Below the pieces are notes generated by a model. That model searched no databases, was not told the DNA's origin, and was given only the letters and a program-made list of their open reading frames with translations. From Polytrichum commune (Eukaryota > Streptophyta > Polytrichopsida > Polytrichales > Polytrichaceae), in assembly GCA_950295325.1 (NCBI GenBank), contig OX485803.1, forward strand, positions 53,459,554 through 53,523,553: a DNA stretch of 64,000 nt. Direction: 5' to 3'. This document shows positions 47,921 through 60,400 of the stretch, in pieces (positions within the stretch are counted from its first letter, which is position 1; every line of letters starts with the position of its first letter). The translations under genes were made by a program, and so were the position numbers.

Positions 47921-48932
47921 GGGATGAGGTATGTGGCCCGGTTGTGGGAATTTCTAAGTTCGGACTTTCCAGAAGGTTTCGGCCTTTGGATTGGGTTGGG
48001 AATTGTCTCATTCAGTTACGCATTTTGAATCACAAGGATTGTCATTTCAAGTCTTCAAAATATTGATATTTTGAGTGCGGTTTGTTATCTTTTTTTTCTT
48101 TAGGCAATCGCAAAGAGAAATGCACTTCTTTAAGAGCTAATCTTCTTGAGGAACTCTGCACATTACAAGTGTTTTTGAGTCTCAACTCTTTTCATCTGAG
48201 TTGGAGATAGGTTGGTCATGGTTACTCTTCCTGTGCTTAATTTCTGCACTCGTACTGTCAAAATCTACATCTTCGACATCTTCCACGCACTTCCAAAGTC
48301 CTTCTTGGAGCACACTCATCTTGACTTTGTAGCTCCACATGATGTAGGTGCCAAGGCCTTGTAGTTTCATGGACTGAGGAACTTCCCTTTCATATGGAAT
48401 CCATTTCTAGGTAGACGTATAGGAGCTTCTGCAACTATCTGCTACATTTGCTCTAACCCAACTGCTTAACAACACCACTCAATTGTGATACCATGTTGGT
48501 ATTCAAAGAGCTTAGTGCTATGTAGAACCTTTTGGTATTAAGAGTGTGAGAGAAAGAGATGGAGCTCTTATTACTACCAATACATATATACATGATACCT
48601 AAACCTAAGTGGATGTTAAGGTTGGAAATCTTAGGTTGGAAGAGAAGGGTTGAACCTCAAGTTGATGGATGAAGACATGTAGGAGTTGGATGTAACAATT
48701 TTCACGTACATTGGATGAAACCCTAGGTGCTTGTTGCTAGTTAACATGTTTTACTACCAACATGGATGGCTAGCTAGGTTGCTTGTAAAAATAGCAAACA
48801 TGGCTCATATGTACCGTGTTTGAGATATGCACTGAGATGTAATGATAGTAATGAGTAGAACTATACTACAATTGTTTAAAATTAACTTAACTCGATCCTT
48901 TAATTTGTCATAGACATAATGAGACATTTTAT
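47921..48932. other. no gene seen
   Basis: AT-rich DNA. Nothing recognisable. Confidence 0.4.
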
Positions 48933-50179
48933 GTTTGAAAAACCATCACGATGTACTTTTGGTCTCATTTTGGGCCATTTCATCAGTTTATTGAACAATT
49001 CTCTGTGTTTTTATAAACATTTAGAATAAAAAAAGAATATGGCTCATATGGTGTCTCCATTACATCAATATTTCAGATTGAAAGAGCAGGTCAGCTCCAA
49101 TACTGGACACCTCAAGCTATATCATTGCCATATGATTTCCCAACAGAGATCTCCATTTCCTTAGTTAATTATAGGCTCATGAGGCAACATTAACATCTCC
49201 AATTCAGATGGTGAGGGGCAGGTCCGCCCTTCTTGAATGCCTTGATCACATCACTGCCTGGTAATACTTGCAAATAGTATGCATTTTATTCCTGCTCCTG
49301 CCTGTCCGCTCAAACAATATGGGCCATGGACACACAACTCTCTTGCTTTACCTCCAGAATATTGTTCAGTGCACTTTGCTGCCAGTGAGACAAAAAGAAG
49401 CAAAAATCCCCGGACTACTGAATCATACATTTTCTGCTCCTCTAGTAGACATAAATTTAGAGTATTTTCCACATTGGTAGTGGGAGCACATATTCATAGA
49501 GTTTAAGGATGAGTTTCCATTGAGACCGCTCACCCACCAGATTCTAGTGTAAGTAAGGAGAAACTTGTTCAAATGTAGAGGCAAATATGGTGGGGTCGGG
49601 TTCGTATATGCCAACGAGCTATTCCCATCTTCTCAAATTTGAGTCCACCTACTGATCCCCTCCTCTTAATGACTAAGAATGAAGTTCTAGATCAATATTG
49701 GTTCTCTTGAGTCTTCAACCAGTCTTGATCCTTTGGTGACTAACACTTGTAGGTTAAAGATTCAAGAGAGTTGTGTGTCCATGACCCATATTGTTTGAGC
49801 GGACAGGCAGGAGCAGGAATAAAATGCAGACTATTTGCATCATCTACCAGGCAGTGATATGATCAGGGCATTGAAGAAGGGCGGACCTGCTCCTCACCAT
49901 CTGACTTGGAGATGTTAATATTGCCTCATGAGCCTATCCTTAACTAAGGAAGTGGAGATCTCTATTGGGAAATCATATGGCAATGATATAGCTTGAGGTG
50001 TCCAGTATTGGAGCTGACCTGCTCTTTCAATCTGAAATATTGATGCAATGGAAACACCATATGAGCCATCTTCCCTTTTGTTTTGTTCTAAATGTTTATA
50101 ACAACACAGAGAATTGTTCAATAAACTAATGAAATGGCCCGAAATGGGACTGAAAGTATATCATGATGGTTTTTCAAAC
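48933..50179. repeat. long inverted repeat, about 415-bp arms, 417-bp spacer
   Basis: The left arm 48933-49345 (starts GTTTGAAAAACCATCACGATG) and right arm 49763-50179 (ends in its complement) are inverted copies along their full length. Shared blocks include 'gaacaattctctgtg', 'gaaagagcaggtcagctcca', 'aggtccgcccttctt', 'cctgctcctgcctgtccgct' and 'ggacacacaactctcttg'. The arms carry scattered differences but few indels. The spacer (49346-49762) has no convincing gene. I found no target-site duplication. It may be a transposon with long terminal repeats (Mutator-like or foldback) or an inverted duplication. A transcript through it would form a long double strand. Confidence 0.85.
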
Positions 50180-53020
50180 CAACTAATTCATTAGAGTGTT
50201 GGAGTGCAGTATCCTACGTGAGAGAGAGGCGAATGTCAACTTGGTTTTTCGATTGATAGGGAGACTTGAGGCTCCGTAAGACTACATGTTTAAATAACGA
50301 TGCAAACCTATCTCTCATGGACTTATATACGGGATATTCCTACACTAAATGTGCCTCATTTTTAACTAATGACGTTCATATACATGTGCTTTGAAGGTAG
50401 TTAGCCATCTTAGTTATGCCTAATTGTCATTGTATTGGTAAAGAGAGTGTTGGAATGTCAAACATAAAATGGCTCATGTGATGTTCGCATCATGTCTATG
50501 TCAGATTCAAGGATCATGTTAAGTTCTAATTTTAAACAATTACAATATAATTCTATCCATTATAATCACTACATCTTGGTGCATATATTAAACATTCTAG
50601 GAAAGGCTCGTTAGCATTGTCTTGAGCTCAAGATTGGCCATGTACCATAGAATGGTATGATTCACTTCAACTTGCATATTAACTTTGGGGACATGTCCTC
50701 TTGTGCAATTGCATTGATAGGAGGTCAACTTCTTGTCAAGATGTGCTCCGAACATAATACATATCATCGCTACTTGTTGTTGTGTTTTTCCATTCTGGTG
50801 GGTTCCATTCTTTTACAAGTTATAGGTGTGGAGATATGTAAATAAAGATTCAAACGCAAAGGCTCTTGTTGATTCCCATCACCACAAATTTGTTGGATTT
50901 ATTTTGATATGGCATATTAACATAGAGTTAGCTGGAGGTTTGTGATGACTCTTTAACGAGATATGCCACAATTTCCACATGCACTAAATTAACGTATAGA
51001 TCACCACTGATCGAAGCTTAAGGTTGGTGTGACTCTGTGATCATGGGGTGATCAATTGGTTTGATATGTAGTTTAGTCTCACAAAAAAATTAAAATAGTT
51101 GTCATGATAGTAGACATTTGGAAAATATGTGTGTCTGGAAGAATTTTATAGCAAGTGTTCACAAGAATCCCGCACAATCCCTTTACTCTTGTTACAGTAG
51201 TGAGCGAGTAAGTCTCAAAGTAGCTGTAGTAAGGTTGAGGTTGAGGGCAATACTAATTGTTTAGATAATTTAGGAACCATTGCATAGGTTGTGAGTCTAA
51301 GAGTATTACTCACGACTGAATCTGTAGGCTATGAAATTGTGTGTTGATCTTCGGAATTCAATATCAAGAATTTGGGTAAAATTTGGGCAACATCATGACA
51401 AGCGTTGCACAATATGTGCCTACAACAGATGACCACCATATACTTCAAATTGCAAATTGCAACGAAGTGTTTCCAAAGCGTTCTAATCTTGCATAGGGAT
51501 TCAATAGCAACGGCCGAGATCAAATTGAATTTCATGTTAAGAGTGTTGACATAAGCTCCAACTCTTGTATTGACATGATGTAGAAAAATAATAAGTCTAT
51601 GTAGAATGTTGTTTGGTCCAACACAAAATAATAATGTATTGAAAGTGATTTTCCACTTGTTTTATTTACGAAATCCTATTGAGCCCCACGTGGAAATGAA
51701 CTTTTGGTACTAACTCTAAGTGTTGTACTAGATTGTTGTTGACCCTTATCTGGTCTTATTTCTTTCTTCTACGTACTGGTGCAAAATTGTATGTCAATTC
51801 CCCTAGTTTGGCCCTAACATTACCAAGCCCAATAGTCTTTATTTTGTTCTAGAAATTGAGGCTCGCTAGACGATTGTTAGAGCCTTGCCTTGCATGTAGT
51901 GGCCTTGGGAGTCGCGACCTTCCTCCAACCTGTGTAGACCCTGTCCTGGCCCGGGCTATAACAACGCGCCCTCGCAACATGTCGCCACATTAGAGCGTCA
52001 TGTCAGTTGTTCCATCATCCTCCCTCCATGTCATGCACAATGGCCACGTCCTCTAGCTGCCTGAAGCCTTATTATCATGCCCATTCCCTTGCTACTATCC
52101 ACATCATATCATTTGTCCATGCCTTGCATCAGGCCATTATTATTGTCATGAGGACCATCTCAACCATGCCCTTGACCAACATCCATCCATGGAGGTAACC
52201 TAATTACCCTCAGTAACGGTGCTTTTCATATTTCTTTTGAAACCTCCATTCAGCCATGGCTTTTGATTGATCATAACCTACTCATTTACTACACAATCTA
52301 GATTTTTGCCGCAATGGAGTGTCTTACGTAAAGTGATGCAAATGCAACAATGGTAAAGTGAAGCTATACGGGACAGATCTTGTCATAACGATTGCCATGC
52401 ACTCAATATATTGCCTTCTTGAGTTTTGTAATCATGGCATTCATGTTACACATCACATAATCGCACTCCCTAACTTGTGATTGACGCATTAGGTTGATTG
52501 AATTCTTGTTTCTGTGCAGGTATATTTTTTATTTACCACCACAACTAGGCGGAGGTCTTTCTAGCCACCTACATCGGAGTGCAGTACTTTAAATTCGGCA
52601 CGAGCGCAACATCCACACACGGTGGTTACAACGAGCGTATGCTATCCAAGGAGTGGCTAGTCTTGTAACATGTCACATCTTTTGTTGTTTTTGTTGTACC
52701 TTTTTTCTCTTGGTGCATGACAACGCATACTGCCTTTTGATGTATGCTTAGGCATTGTGTGTGTTTTTGTCACTTACTTTTCTTGGAGGCATTGCATTAT
52801 TATCTTTTGAACATTTACAGTTTAGGGTGTTTTTGTGGATGCACTTACTGACCTTGGTGGGCATGGCCGTCGATGCGTTCCCTCCCATGGAGGCCTACAA
52901 CAACCCTGACCCTTGCATGTTACTCCATACTCCATGTGCTACAAACATCCACCCCCCTCATTCATGCTCGGCCCTCAAACAATGTTGTTTCTAGCCATTG
53001 ACTTACATTGTCGCTTGCAG
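50180..53020. other. no gene recognised
   Basis: 50180-51800 is AT-rich and unremarkable. From about 51840 the base composition shifts (CpG-containing, C-rich on the plus strand), and this continues into the decayed coding region at 53.0 kb, so 51.8-54.3 kb may be one decayed unit. A possible acceptor 'cgcttgcag' precedes 53023. Confidence 0.35.
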
Positions 53021-54270
53021 GATATGGATCGTGAGCTAGAGGCACCCGGCCTAAAGAGGACAAGGTCACATACTACGTCAACATGGATGGGTGGAACATC
53101 TATTGGGTGGGTGGAGTAGCGCGTTAGGAGGCGTGTGTATATTGAATTGAAACTAGAGTCTACTTGAAATCGCTCTTGGAATGTTCAGAAGGCTAGGGAT
53201 GATTGGTTGTGCCTCTATGCTGAGGATCTTTTCCCTGCAAGTTGCGTTGTGTTGGGGGTTACCCATGTGAACCTGTGGACTCAGCTCGCTTAGAGTGGGA
53301 GTTGCATGTCTATCCCAATATGAAGACAATGAACTTGCTTTGCAACATGGTGATGGCTCCGTATGGGACAACTTGCATAACAATTCGGTGTGGCTAGACC
53401 TTAACCCCGAGCTAAGGGACCTCATTTACCCTCTCTTTGGAGCCAAAGTGCATGAGTGATGGTTCATGGAGTCAATACTTGAGAGATTGACGGCTTGCCC
53501 TACCCCAATAGGAGATTTCCGGGCGCGACGGAAGCATAGACCACAATGCCCTCCTAGGCAAGAACTTGAACCGCCTGTGGCACCAAATTTTGTGGACTTT
53601 GACGATAACGACAATGATGAGCCTCAAGGACATGCCCAACCCAAGAAACGTTCTAATGCCCAAATGGCGGATGGCAGCTGAGTTTTCTATTCAAGCTGAC
53701 AATTCACAATTGTGCACAAGAAACACAACCCTCTTAGTTTGTGACAAGTTGTTGTTGGTGAATGGCAGGCACCGAACCCTTCACAAACTACACGTCCACC
53801 GAATGGAAGTGGTGGCCACCGAGGACCTCCTCTCCACCCCATTCGTGTGATGCCTATCTAGACACGCAACCCCTCACCAGAGAGGGTTGCCATTTTGGCT
53901 CCTCCTACTCCTACTACACCGATGCTGCCTGTTGCCCCTATGCCACATGTTACCCCTGTCTCTCCTATGAACACCTCAAGAAACAGACAATATATGTTTT
54001 TGGGGCTCCGAAAGGATCGAGAGGATTTCTACGTGAAAGCCGCAAGTGCAGCCCGTGGGTCCGTGAAGGTGGACATCCCCAAACTTGCTCAGTAGCCCCC
54101 AATACAACCTCGAGGCATGTTCCATTTGTTGGCATGTGGTTTGTTGAAATTCAATATGGAGTGCGGCAAATTTCATGCCTTTTACTAAGAGGTTGAGAAG
54201 TGGAAGAACAACCCATTGTTCATGGATAGGTTGCTTGTAGCCTACGGTAGATCATACCCTCCTACACATT
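53021..54270 (+). pseudogene. decayed protein-coding region, family not recognised
   Basis: Three stretches read sensibly if stops and a frame change are ignored. (1) About 53023-53290: MDRELEAPGLKRTRSH, then two stops, then QKARDDWLCLYAEDLFPASC and HVNLWTQLA. (2) About 53313-53681 in another frame: QYEDNELALQHGDGSVWDNL, WLDLNPELRDLIYPLFGAKV, one stop, then FRARRKHRPQCPPRQELEPP and a DFDDNDNDEPQ acidic patch followed by PKKR, a possible nuclear signal. (3) About 53764-54270: Pro-rich text, RNRQYMFLGLRKDREDFYVK, then a stop, CGKFHAFY, a stop, and EVEKWKNNPLFMDRLLVAYG. Possible intron acceptors precede parts 1 and 3. Composition is richer in GC than its surroundings. It is perhaps a DNA-transposon or host-like gene relic; I cannot name it. 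Confidence 0.45.
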
Positions 54271-54542
54271 AGGTACAAACAATATTTTTCTTGCCATGCT
54301 TTCTTTGCAATATATGACATTGTGCATTTAATCTTGTAACATTGGACAATGTAGTCTTTGTGGATTGCAATTTTCGTGGCCTTCACATCGGTTCCTCTTC
54401 ACATTGTGTTTTATCTTTGTAACATGTGTGAGAAATGATAATGTTTTTGTAACATGTCGTTTCCATGCTGATGCAGGCGAGAGCAGACGTGGGCCTTTTT
54501 GTTGTTGTTTAAAATCACCATATGTGAGATGTTTTAAGGCAT

Positions 54543-54627
54543 CCTTTATCAATAGGCTTAGTAATATAAGGCAACCCATTAACATAAAGCATGGGTTACC
54601 TTATGTTACCAAGTCTATCAATAAAGG
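54543..54627. repeat. 85-nt hairpin, 37-bp stem with transition-only mismatches
   Basis: Left arm 54543-54579 and right arm 54591-54627 pair over 37 positions with seven mismatches, all transitions (three become G-U pairs in one RNA orientation), no indels, and an 11-nt loop. Stem size and loop fit a small MITE-type or precursor-miRNA-type hairpin. No known miRNA sequence is recognised. Confidence 0.75.
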
Positions 54628-56020
54628 GTGGTATATAGTAATGGCAAGGGATTGAGACACCAAACAATGACATGGATACAACATGATCAACAAGAACACA
54701 ATTACAAAAACAGTATTGAACAATACAAAGACATTGCAACAATACAACTAATCACCACAAGAACACCACCAGATGCTTAAGAGTTGAGGTGGTGAGTGGA
54801 AAAGCCTTGTGACCCTTTGCAAGGTTTGTACCCCGTTTGTGCCATCCTAAACACAATGCCCTATATGTAGTTCTACAAATTAAGTGACACATGGCATATA
54901 GGGTACCGTATAATATTTATAATGCAATATATGAATAGAAATGATGCTTCATTACATTGAATATTTTTCAAATTCTTGCTTGTACAAATAATGAGTACCC
55001 TATATTAGGTTTCAACCTATTTCTAATATTTTGCAAGTGAGGCACTTGTGCTTCATTTTGATAATGAATAAGATAATCGTATGAGCTCCAAAAATTATAA
55101 GGAAATTGGCTATAGCCCCGATTTAGATATGCTAATCATCTCACACTTCTGTAGATGGCGGTCTATTTCATCTTTATTAGAGCCAAAGTCTAGATTTTGC
55201 GTGGGAAACAATTGGGACTTAGCCAATGTGAGCATGACACGTGGCAAGATTCGAAAGAAGGAGACTTGGTTTTTGACGGAATAAAGAGAATGCTTGGGCA
55301 CATGGTTGGTAAACTGCCACTTCAGATTTACGCAGCCGCATGGGAGGTCGGACAACCAACTATGTGGCAATACTGTGCAGCTAAATTCATGTTGCCACCC
55401 AGGTAGGCAACCCGCCAGGCTACATAATGCAATAAAAATACAGCTTCCATTTTACCCCAACACAATAACCCGATGCCAAAAGTAAACACTCTTAGTGCAA
55501 TTGTTCGGTATGGCCTTCATATTTTTACTTCATGCTGTTGTAACCCACATCAACGAGTTGGTTGCCCGAGCTATGGAAACCCATGCCATGTGCCCAAGCC
55601 AAGAGAACACTCTATCGTAACCGGGTGTTTCATATCCTATGAGAAGTGAGCTAATCGGAAATGTAACCATTCAAGACCCATCTACCTTATACCACTAAAA
55701 TACAAGTCTCCAATTAGGAAGAGCGATCACTTCAGACCCAAGTCCCGTGCATGAAGCATGAGCAGGACCTTTATTTGCAGAGCGTCCATGTGAACATTGG
55801 GAAGCAGAAAGTTGAAAGGACGTAGGTAGTACTTCAACTGTGCAGATGGCCAAGCTCACAAGAATGAACAAGAACTAATTAAGGACTCAAAGTAGTACGT
55901 GCCCTGTCCCAATCAACTTGCGTGCTGGTTACAAGGGCATGAATGACAAGGGCTTCAGGAGTTGTTTTATAATTGTAATACACGGACAAAGTTATGCAAT
56001 ACAGTGATCTAACCATGTTG
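54628..56020. other. no gene; MITE family A fragment
   Basis: About 55055-55150 is a fragment of MITE family A ('cttcattttgataatgaata', 'tatgagctccaaaaa'). The rest is unassigned; open frames near 55.1-55.4 kb are unremarkable. Confidence 0.45.
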
Positions 56021-56392
56021 AGGTAGGTGGGTCTTAAATGGTTACTTGTTGCAACTAGCCCACTTCTTGTTGGATACAAACCACGTGATTAGTACAAGAT
56101 GGTTAGCGAAACCAAGTCGAGGCCATAGCCGCTCTCTTTGTACTTTTTGGAGCTCATATGAATATCTTATTCATCACCAAAGTCGAGATTCTCGTGTTCA
56201 TTAAACGGTCATGTAAGAACCCTTAATTATGTTGACTATTGAGTTTAGAATGGTTACCATGTTTGAGCTTGCAACCAATCTCTTTTACACACATGTTTTT
56301 TCTTGTTGATGTTCTTGGAGCCACACCTAACCACATACCACTCATATAGGTGCTCGTTGAAGAGAAGCGATTGAATTAGGCATGTCTACCTT
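56021..56392. mobile_element. MITE family A copy (about 372 bp)
   Basis: Left end AGGTAGGTGGGTCTTAAA, right end 'attaggcatgtctacctt', an imperfect inverted repeat. The interior, inverted relative to 63340-63715, includes 'tttggagctcatatgaat', 'tcattaaacggtcatgtaag', 'caatctcttttacacacatg' and 'ccacataccactcatatagg'. Confidence 0.65.
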
Positions 56393-57419
56393 AAAGGACC
56401 ATGGAACCATTTTGAAAAAGACACACACCATAAATATATGAAATTACGCTTTTTTTGTGAAAGGAAAGTCTCACTCTCCGCAGTATCTATCCGCATAAGT
56501 GGTGACATGAAGTCACAACAAAAAATCTTCAAACCAATGTTTTCCTAACCAGCACTATGCTATTTTGTCTAATTCGTGTGGGTCACTATTTGGAGTTACG
56601 CACTGCTATAACATTTTACTGAGAGTATCAGTTTTTATGCTAATAACATGGGTAGTTAGTATGCATACCAAAGAACATGATATAACTTGGTAAAAAATAT
56701 AACATCAGTAAAAAGTTATAGCAGCATGCACCTCCATACTAATTAGCCAATATAGTGTAGACTATCACATACTTCAATGTGACACACTTATAGAATTTAC
56801 TTCCAGAACATAGTCAAATCTCATCCTTCTGCAAAAGTTGCATATAGGATACTCACTCTTCGTGAGGAAGTATGCTTATTAAAATCAATTCGGAAGAGGC
56901 TTGTTAACACACAGACCTCTTCAACCTTGTTGCCATAGCTTTCTTATTCCTCTGGCAATGCAACAACCAAGCACTTCAAGGCCCTAATTGAACATAGACA
57001 TGGGAATGGGTACAACTGTTGAAGCTATTAACCCTTAATGTGCAAAGGGTGTGTTTTTGAGAATCGAGATGAAAGAATTCTAACGATCAAATGTTCTTTA
57101 CACTAACCAAAAAGGTTTTATGTATCACTCAAAGATTGCATCCACAAGGTTGACAGCTAATTTTAACATTTTGACATCCAAGATACCATGTAATAGATCT
57201 TGATTGCAAATCTTTGTAAAATCATCATAGCCAGGGTATTATTTTACCGAATTGTGGTACAAAAGGCTCAAACTAAATTATGTACACCAATAGCATACAG
57301 GAGGGGTCAAGTAAGCTTTTCATGTAACACATGATAGGTTACATAATTATACAAAATGGTCTCCCAGATCCTTCCTACTGGACAAACCTGCTGAAGGTTT
57401 TCTTGTATCAACTTGTGTT
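56393..57419. other. 3' flank of NAD+ synthetase; no other gene
   Basis: The 3' UTR of the minus-strand NAD+ synthetase gene probably occupies the part nearest 57419. Otherwise nothing is recognised. Confidence 0.4.
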
Positions 57420-60400
57420 TCAATTATGTTTCCCAATGTAAGGGTTTCCTGAAGAGGCAGCAGGAACACCAAACCCGGTAGCATGGACAGCCGCAGTTTC
57501 CGCATCCGTAGGCTCCATCGTTGTCCTCTTTTCGTGTATGGGTTCTGGTGCACTTGCTTCGTAATTTTTCACAAGCTGATCAATACGACGAAATTGCCAG
57601 GGCCACCGAGTGTTGTACAGGAATTGCCTGAGGTCGTACCGGTTATCCTCAGGTGAATAGTTCTGCCAGGAGCAAGTAAATTTTTTTACTGGACTGCGTT
57701 GCATCAAGAATCATATCCACAGATTGGAGTAAAAAGATCACTGTGTTGAATTTCTGGTAGAAGTTTCCTACCATTATGTTCAATGCAGTCCCTTGAAGAA
57801 TCAACGTGGTGATTAGTTTAACTTTCTAGAGTAGTAGAATAATGAGTCCACAGACCGTAAGACTCAAGAACGTATTGTGGCACTTAATCGAAGACAGTCC
57901 TTGGGAGAGGATTTCACCAACTAGATTAAAAGACATACTTTTGAGAGGTCAGTACACTAAACAGTCCTATTAGTGTGGGCCAAAGTAATTCTCTAGAACC
58001 CTCTTTAATTGTCAACCCACGCCAAATCTCTAGTTTAAAATTAGTGTGGATCACATTAATTGTTTTTGAAGGGAATTAATGTGGGTGAGTATTCCATGTT
58101 ATGCTACTTTTGTCCTTGTACAACTTTTCAAGGTGTTGGTTGGAAGTCTGTAGGAAGACTTAGTGGAAGACCTGGCGTCTTGAGCCCACATTAAAAAATT
58201 AAAGTGGCTCACAAATATTATTTCCACAATAATTCTTCACACTAAGACAATTTAGTGTAGTTGGGCATGACCAACTATATTCTATACTTGCACATCCACT
58301 ATACTGTATTAGCTGTGCTTGAATGAATACATACCTCAGCATGGTATGAAGGTGTAAGAGTGGTCATTTTGTGACGGTTGATTGAATAGTATTTGAAGAA
58401 GTCTTTTACTTTTACTGCCACCTCCGCAGGTGTGAGACGTCCATGCCACCTTATGCACAAATTCTGCGTAGCTCCAACACACAATGTCAGAGAAAGGCCT
58501 TACATCTCGAATATAAATGTATAGCCCAATATTGTACATCCCTCTGGCCAAGATTGATATTGTATGCAAAAGCAACCAATGGAAAATCATTGGGGGACCA
58601 AATCCTGATGAAAAGCCCCATTTGAGTTAAAGGATAACTATAATAAGAGTGGAGGAGTGCAATGCAATGTAGAATCTAAAATTCACAACCACCTGTTAAA
58701 ATCTCAGGGGCAGTGGATACTGGAATCTTAGTGTTTCTTATGAAAGTCATGGTAAAGATGTAACAGGAGAATAACCACAGAATATCTAAAGTATCAAGAG
58801 AGGTATATGAAAGCACCTGGAACATAGAGACGGGGCCACACCGAAAGATTTTTCTCAATCGTCCATACATGGACAGCTCCTCATATGTCATGCCCATGTC
58901 ATCCTCATCTTTCTGGAAAATATAAAGTAGACGATTGTCAGTAGACCCTCAAAGTTCAAACCACTATATCTGGAAGATATCAGAAGTTGCTTCAAGATGT
59001 TGTCTGGTGTTTGAGGATGCATAACAAGTAATGAGAAATACTTTGGTTGATACAATTTTCCTTTCAAACCATTGCTCAGATGGTGTGTACCTGTGTATAC
59101 TTCTCTGTGATGGGTTCCAGTTCTGCTGTTGGTGGAGCACCTTCAATTTCTGTTAGGGTCTTAAATCCAAGGTTATCTGCACCCCACCGTAGAAACGCTC
59201 GAATGTCTTGTTTGCTTATCCCTCCGATAGGGTTTATGTCAGCTGAACTGCAATCATACTGCCACCCCACAACTGAGTCATCAAACCTGTAGCTAAAGTT
59301 GATAAACGAAACTCTGGATTATCCCATTCATCGTGTATAAGACAAATTCCAGGATTACAGAATTCTTAAACCCTTGTTTTCTTGGCAAGGTAAGCGGGCC
59401 TAAATTGGACACTTTTAGCTCTGCACCCACTTCTCCTAGAATATGAAACCCGCAATTAGTGCAAGATGATTAGCAAATCCAAAGCTGTTAGTCACTTTCC
59501 TCAAAAAAATTGGAGCTCATAGCATTATCTTATTCATTACAAAAGTGAAGATTTTCTTTATATTTACATGATCATATAGGTCTCCCAATAAGCATAGAAT
59601 GGTTAGCAAATTTTAAGCACGTAGTTTATCTCTTTTAAACACATGTCCTTTTGGTGTCCATTCTCAGATCCACATCTAACAACACACGAATGAAACTTAG
59701 ATGCCCAATTAAGATAAGTAACCGGATTAGGTCCGCTTACCTTGTCTTGGTCGATATAGAAATTGTTTCCTACAGAATCACACCTACAAAAGAACTGTTA
59801 AAGAAAGAGTCTTTCCATTACAAGTTTTATACCTTGGTTAGGTAGCCCCGAAGACCTTCATCAACATTTGCGCTTCCAAGCACAAGCAGGAAACCAGGTT
59901 TGCTCCGCACCCATGGCGTGAGAGAAGCTAGCATAAATGCGATTACCATACGAATGCGAGCTTGAATGTTTTGTAAGGCAAGATTCTCTGTCTGTGTACC
60001 TCCATGCACCTTCACCAAAGTCATTGTACCCCAATCAGCAATTCAATCCAGCCACTTATACTTGGGAGATACAGAAAATCATGAAATCAATGTAACAAAA
60101 GTAAACATTCATGTCTCTTCCAAAAGCTGACTTTGTGAGAGATGGAGCTTCAAACAATTTAGTAGAAAGGGAGCGTCAGGCCCTTGAAGGTACAACTCTG
60201 GAATTTACTAATCCATAACAGATATCAAGGGGAAAAGGAACATACCTTGTACTTCAATTTTTTTCCAGGGAATATTGTTTCGAACAATGTCAGCAAGGCA
60301 CTAATGACTACATCAATCTTAACATTCAAATGTGAGGCTCCAATCTCAGCAGCCAATCGCTTAGCCCGATTTTGGGTGTCTTGTGAACTGTATGTAATCA

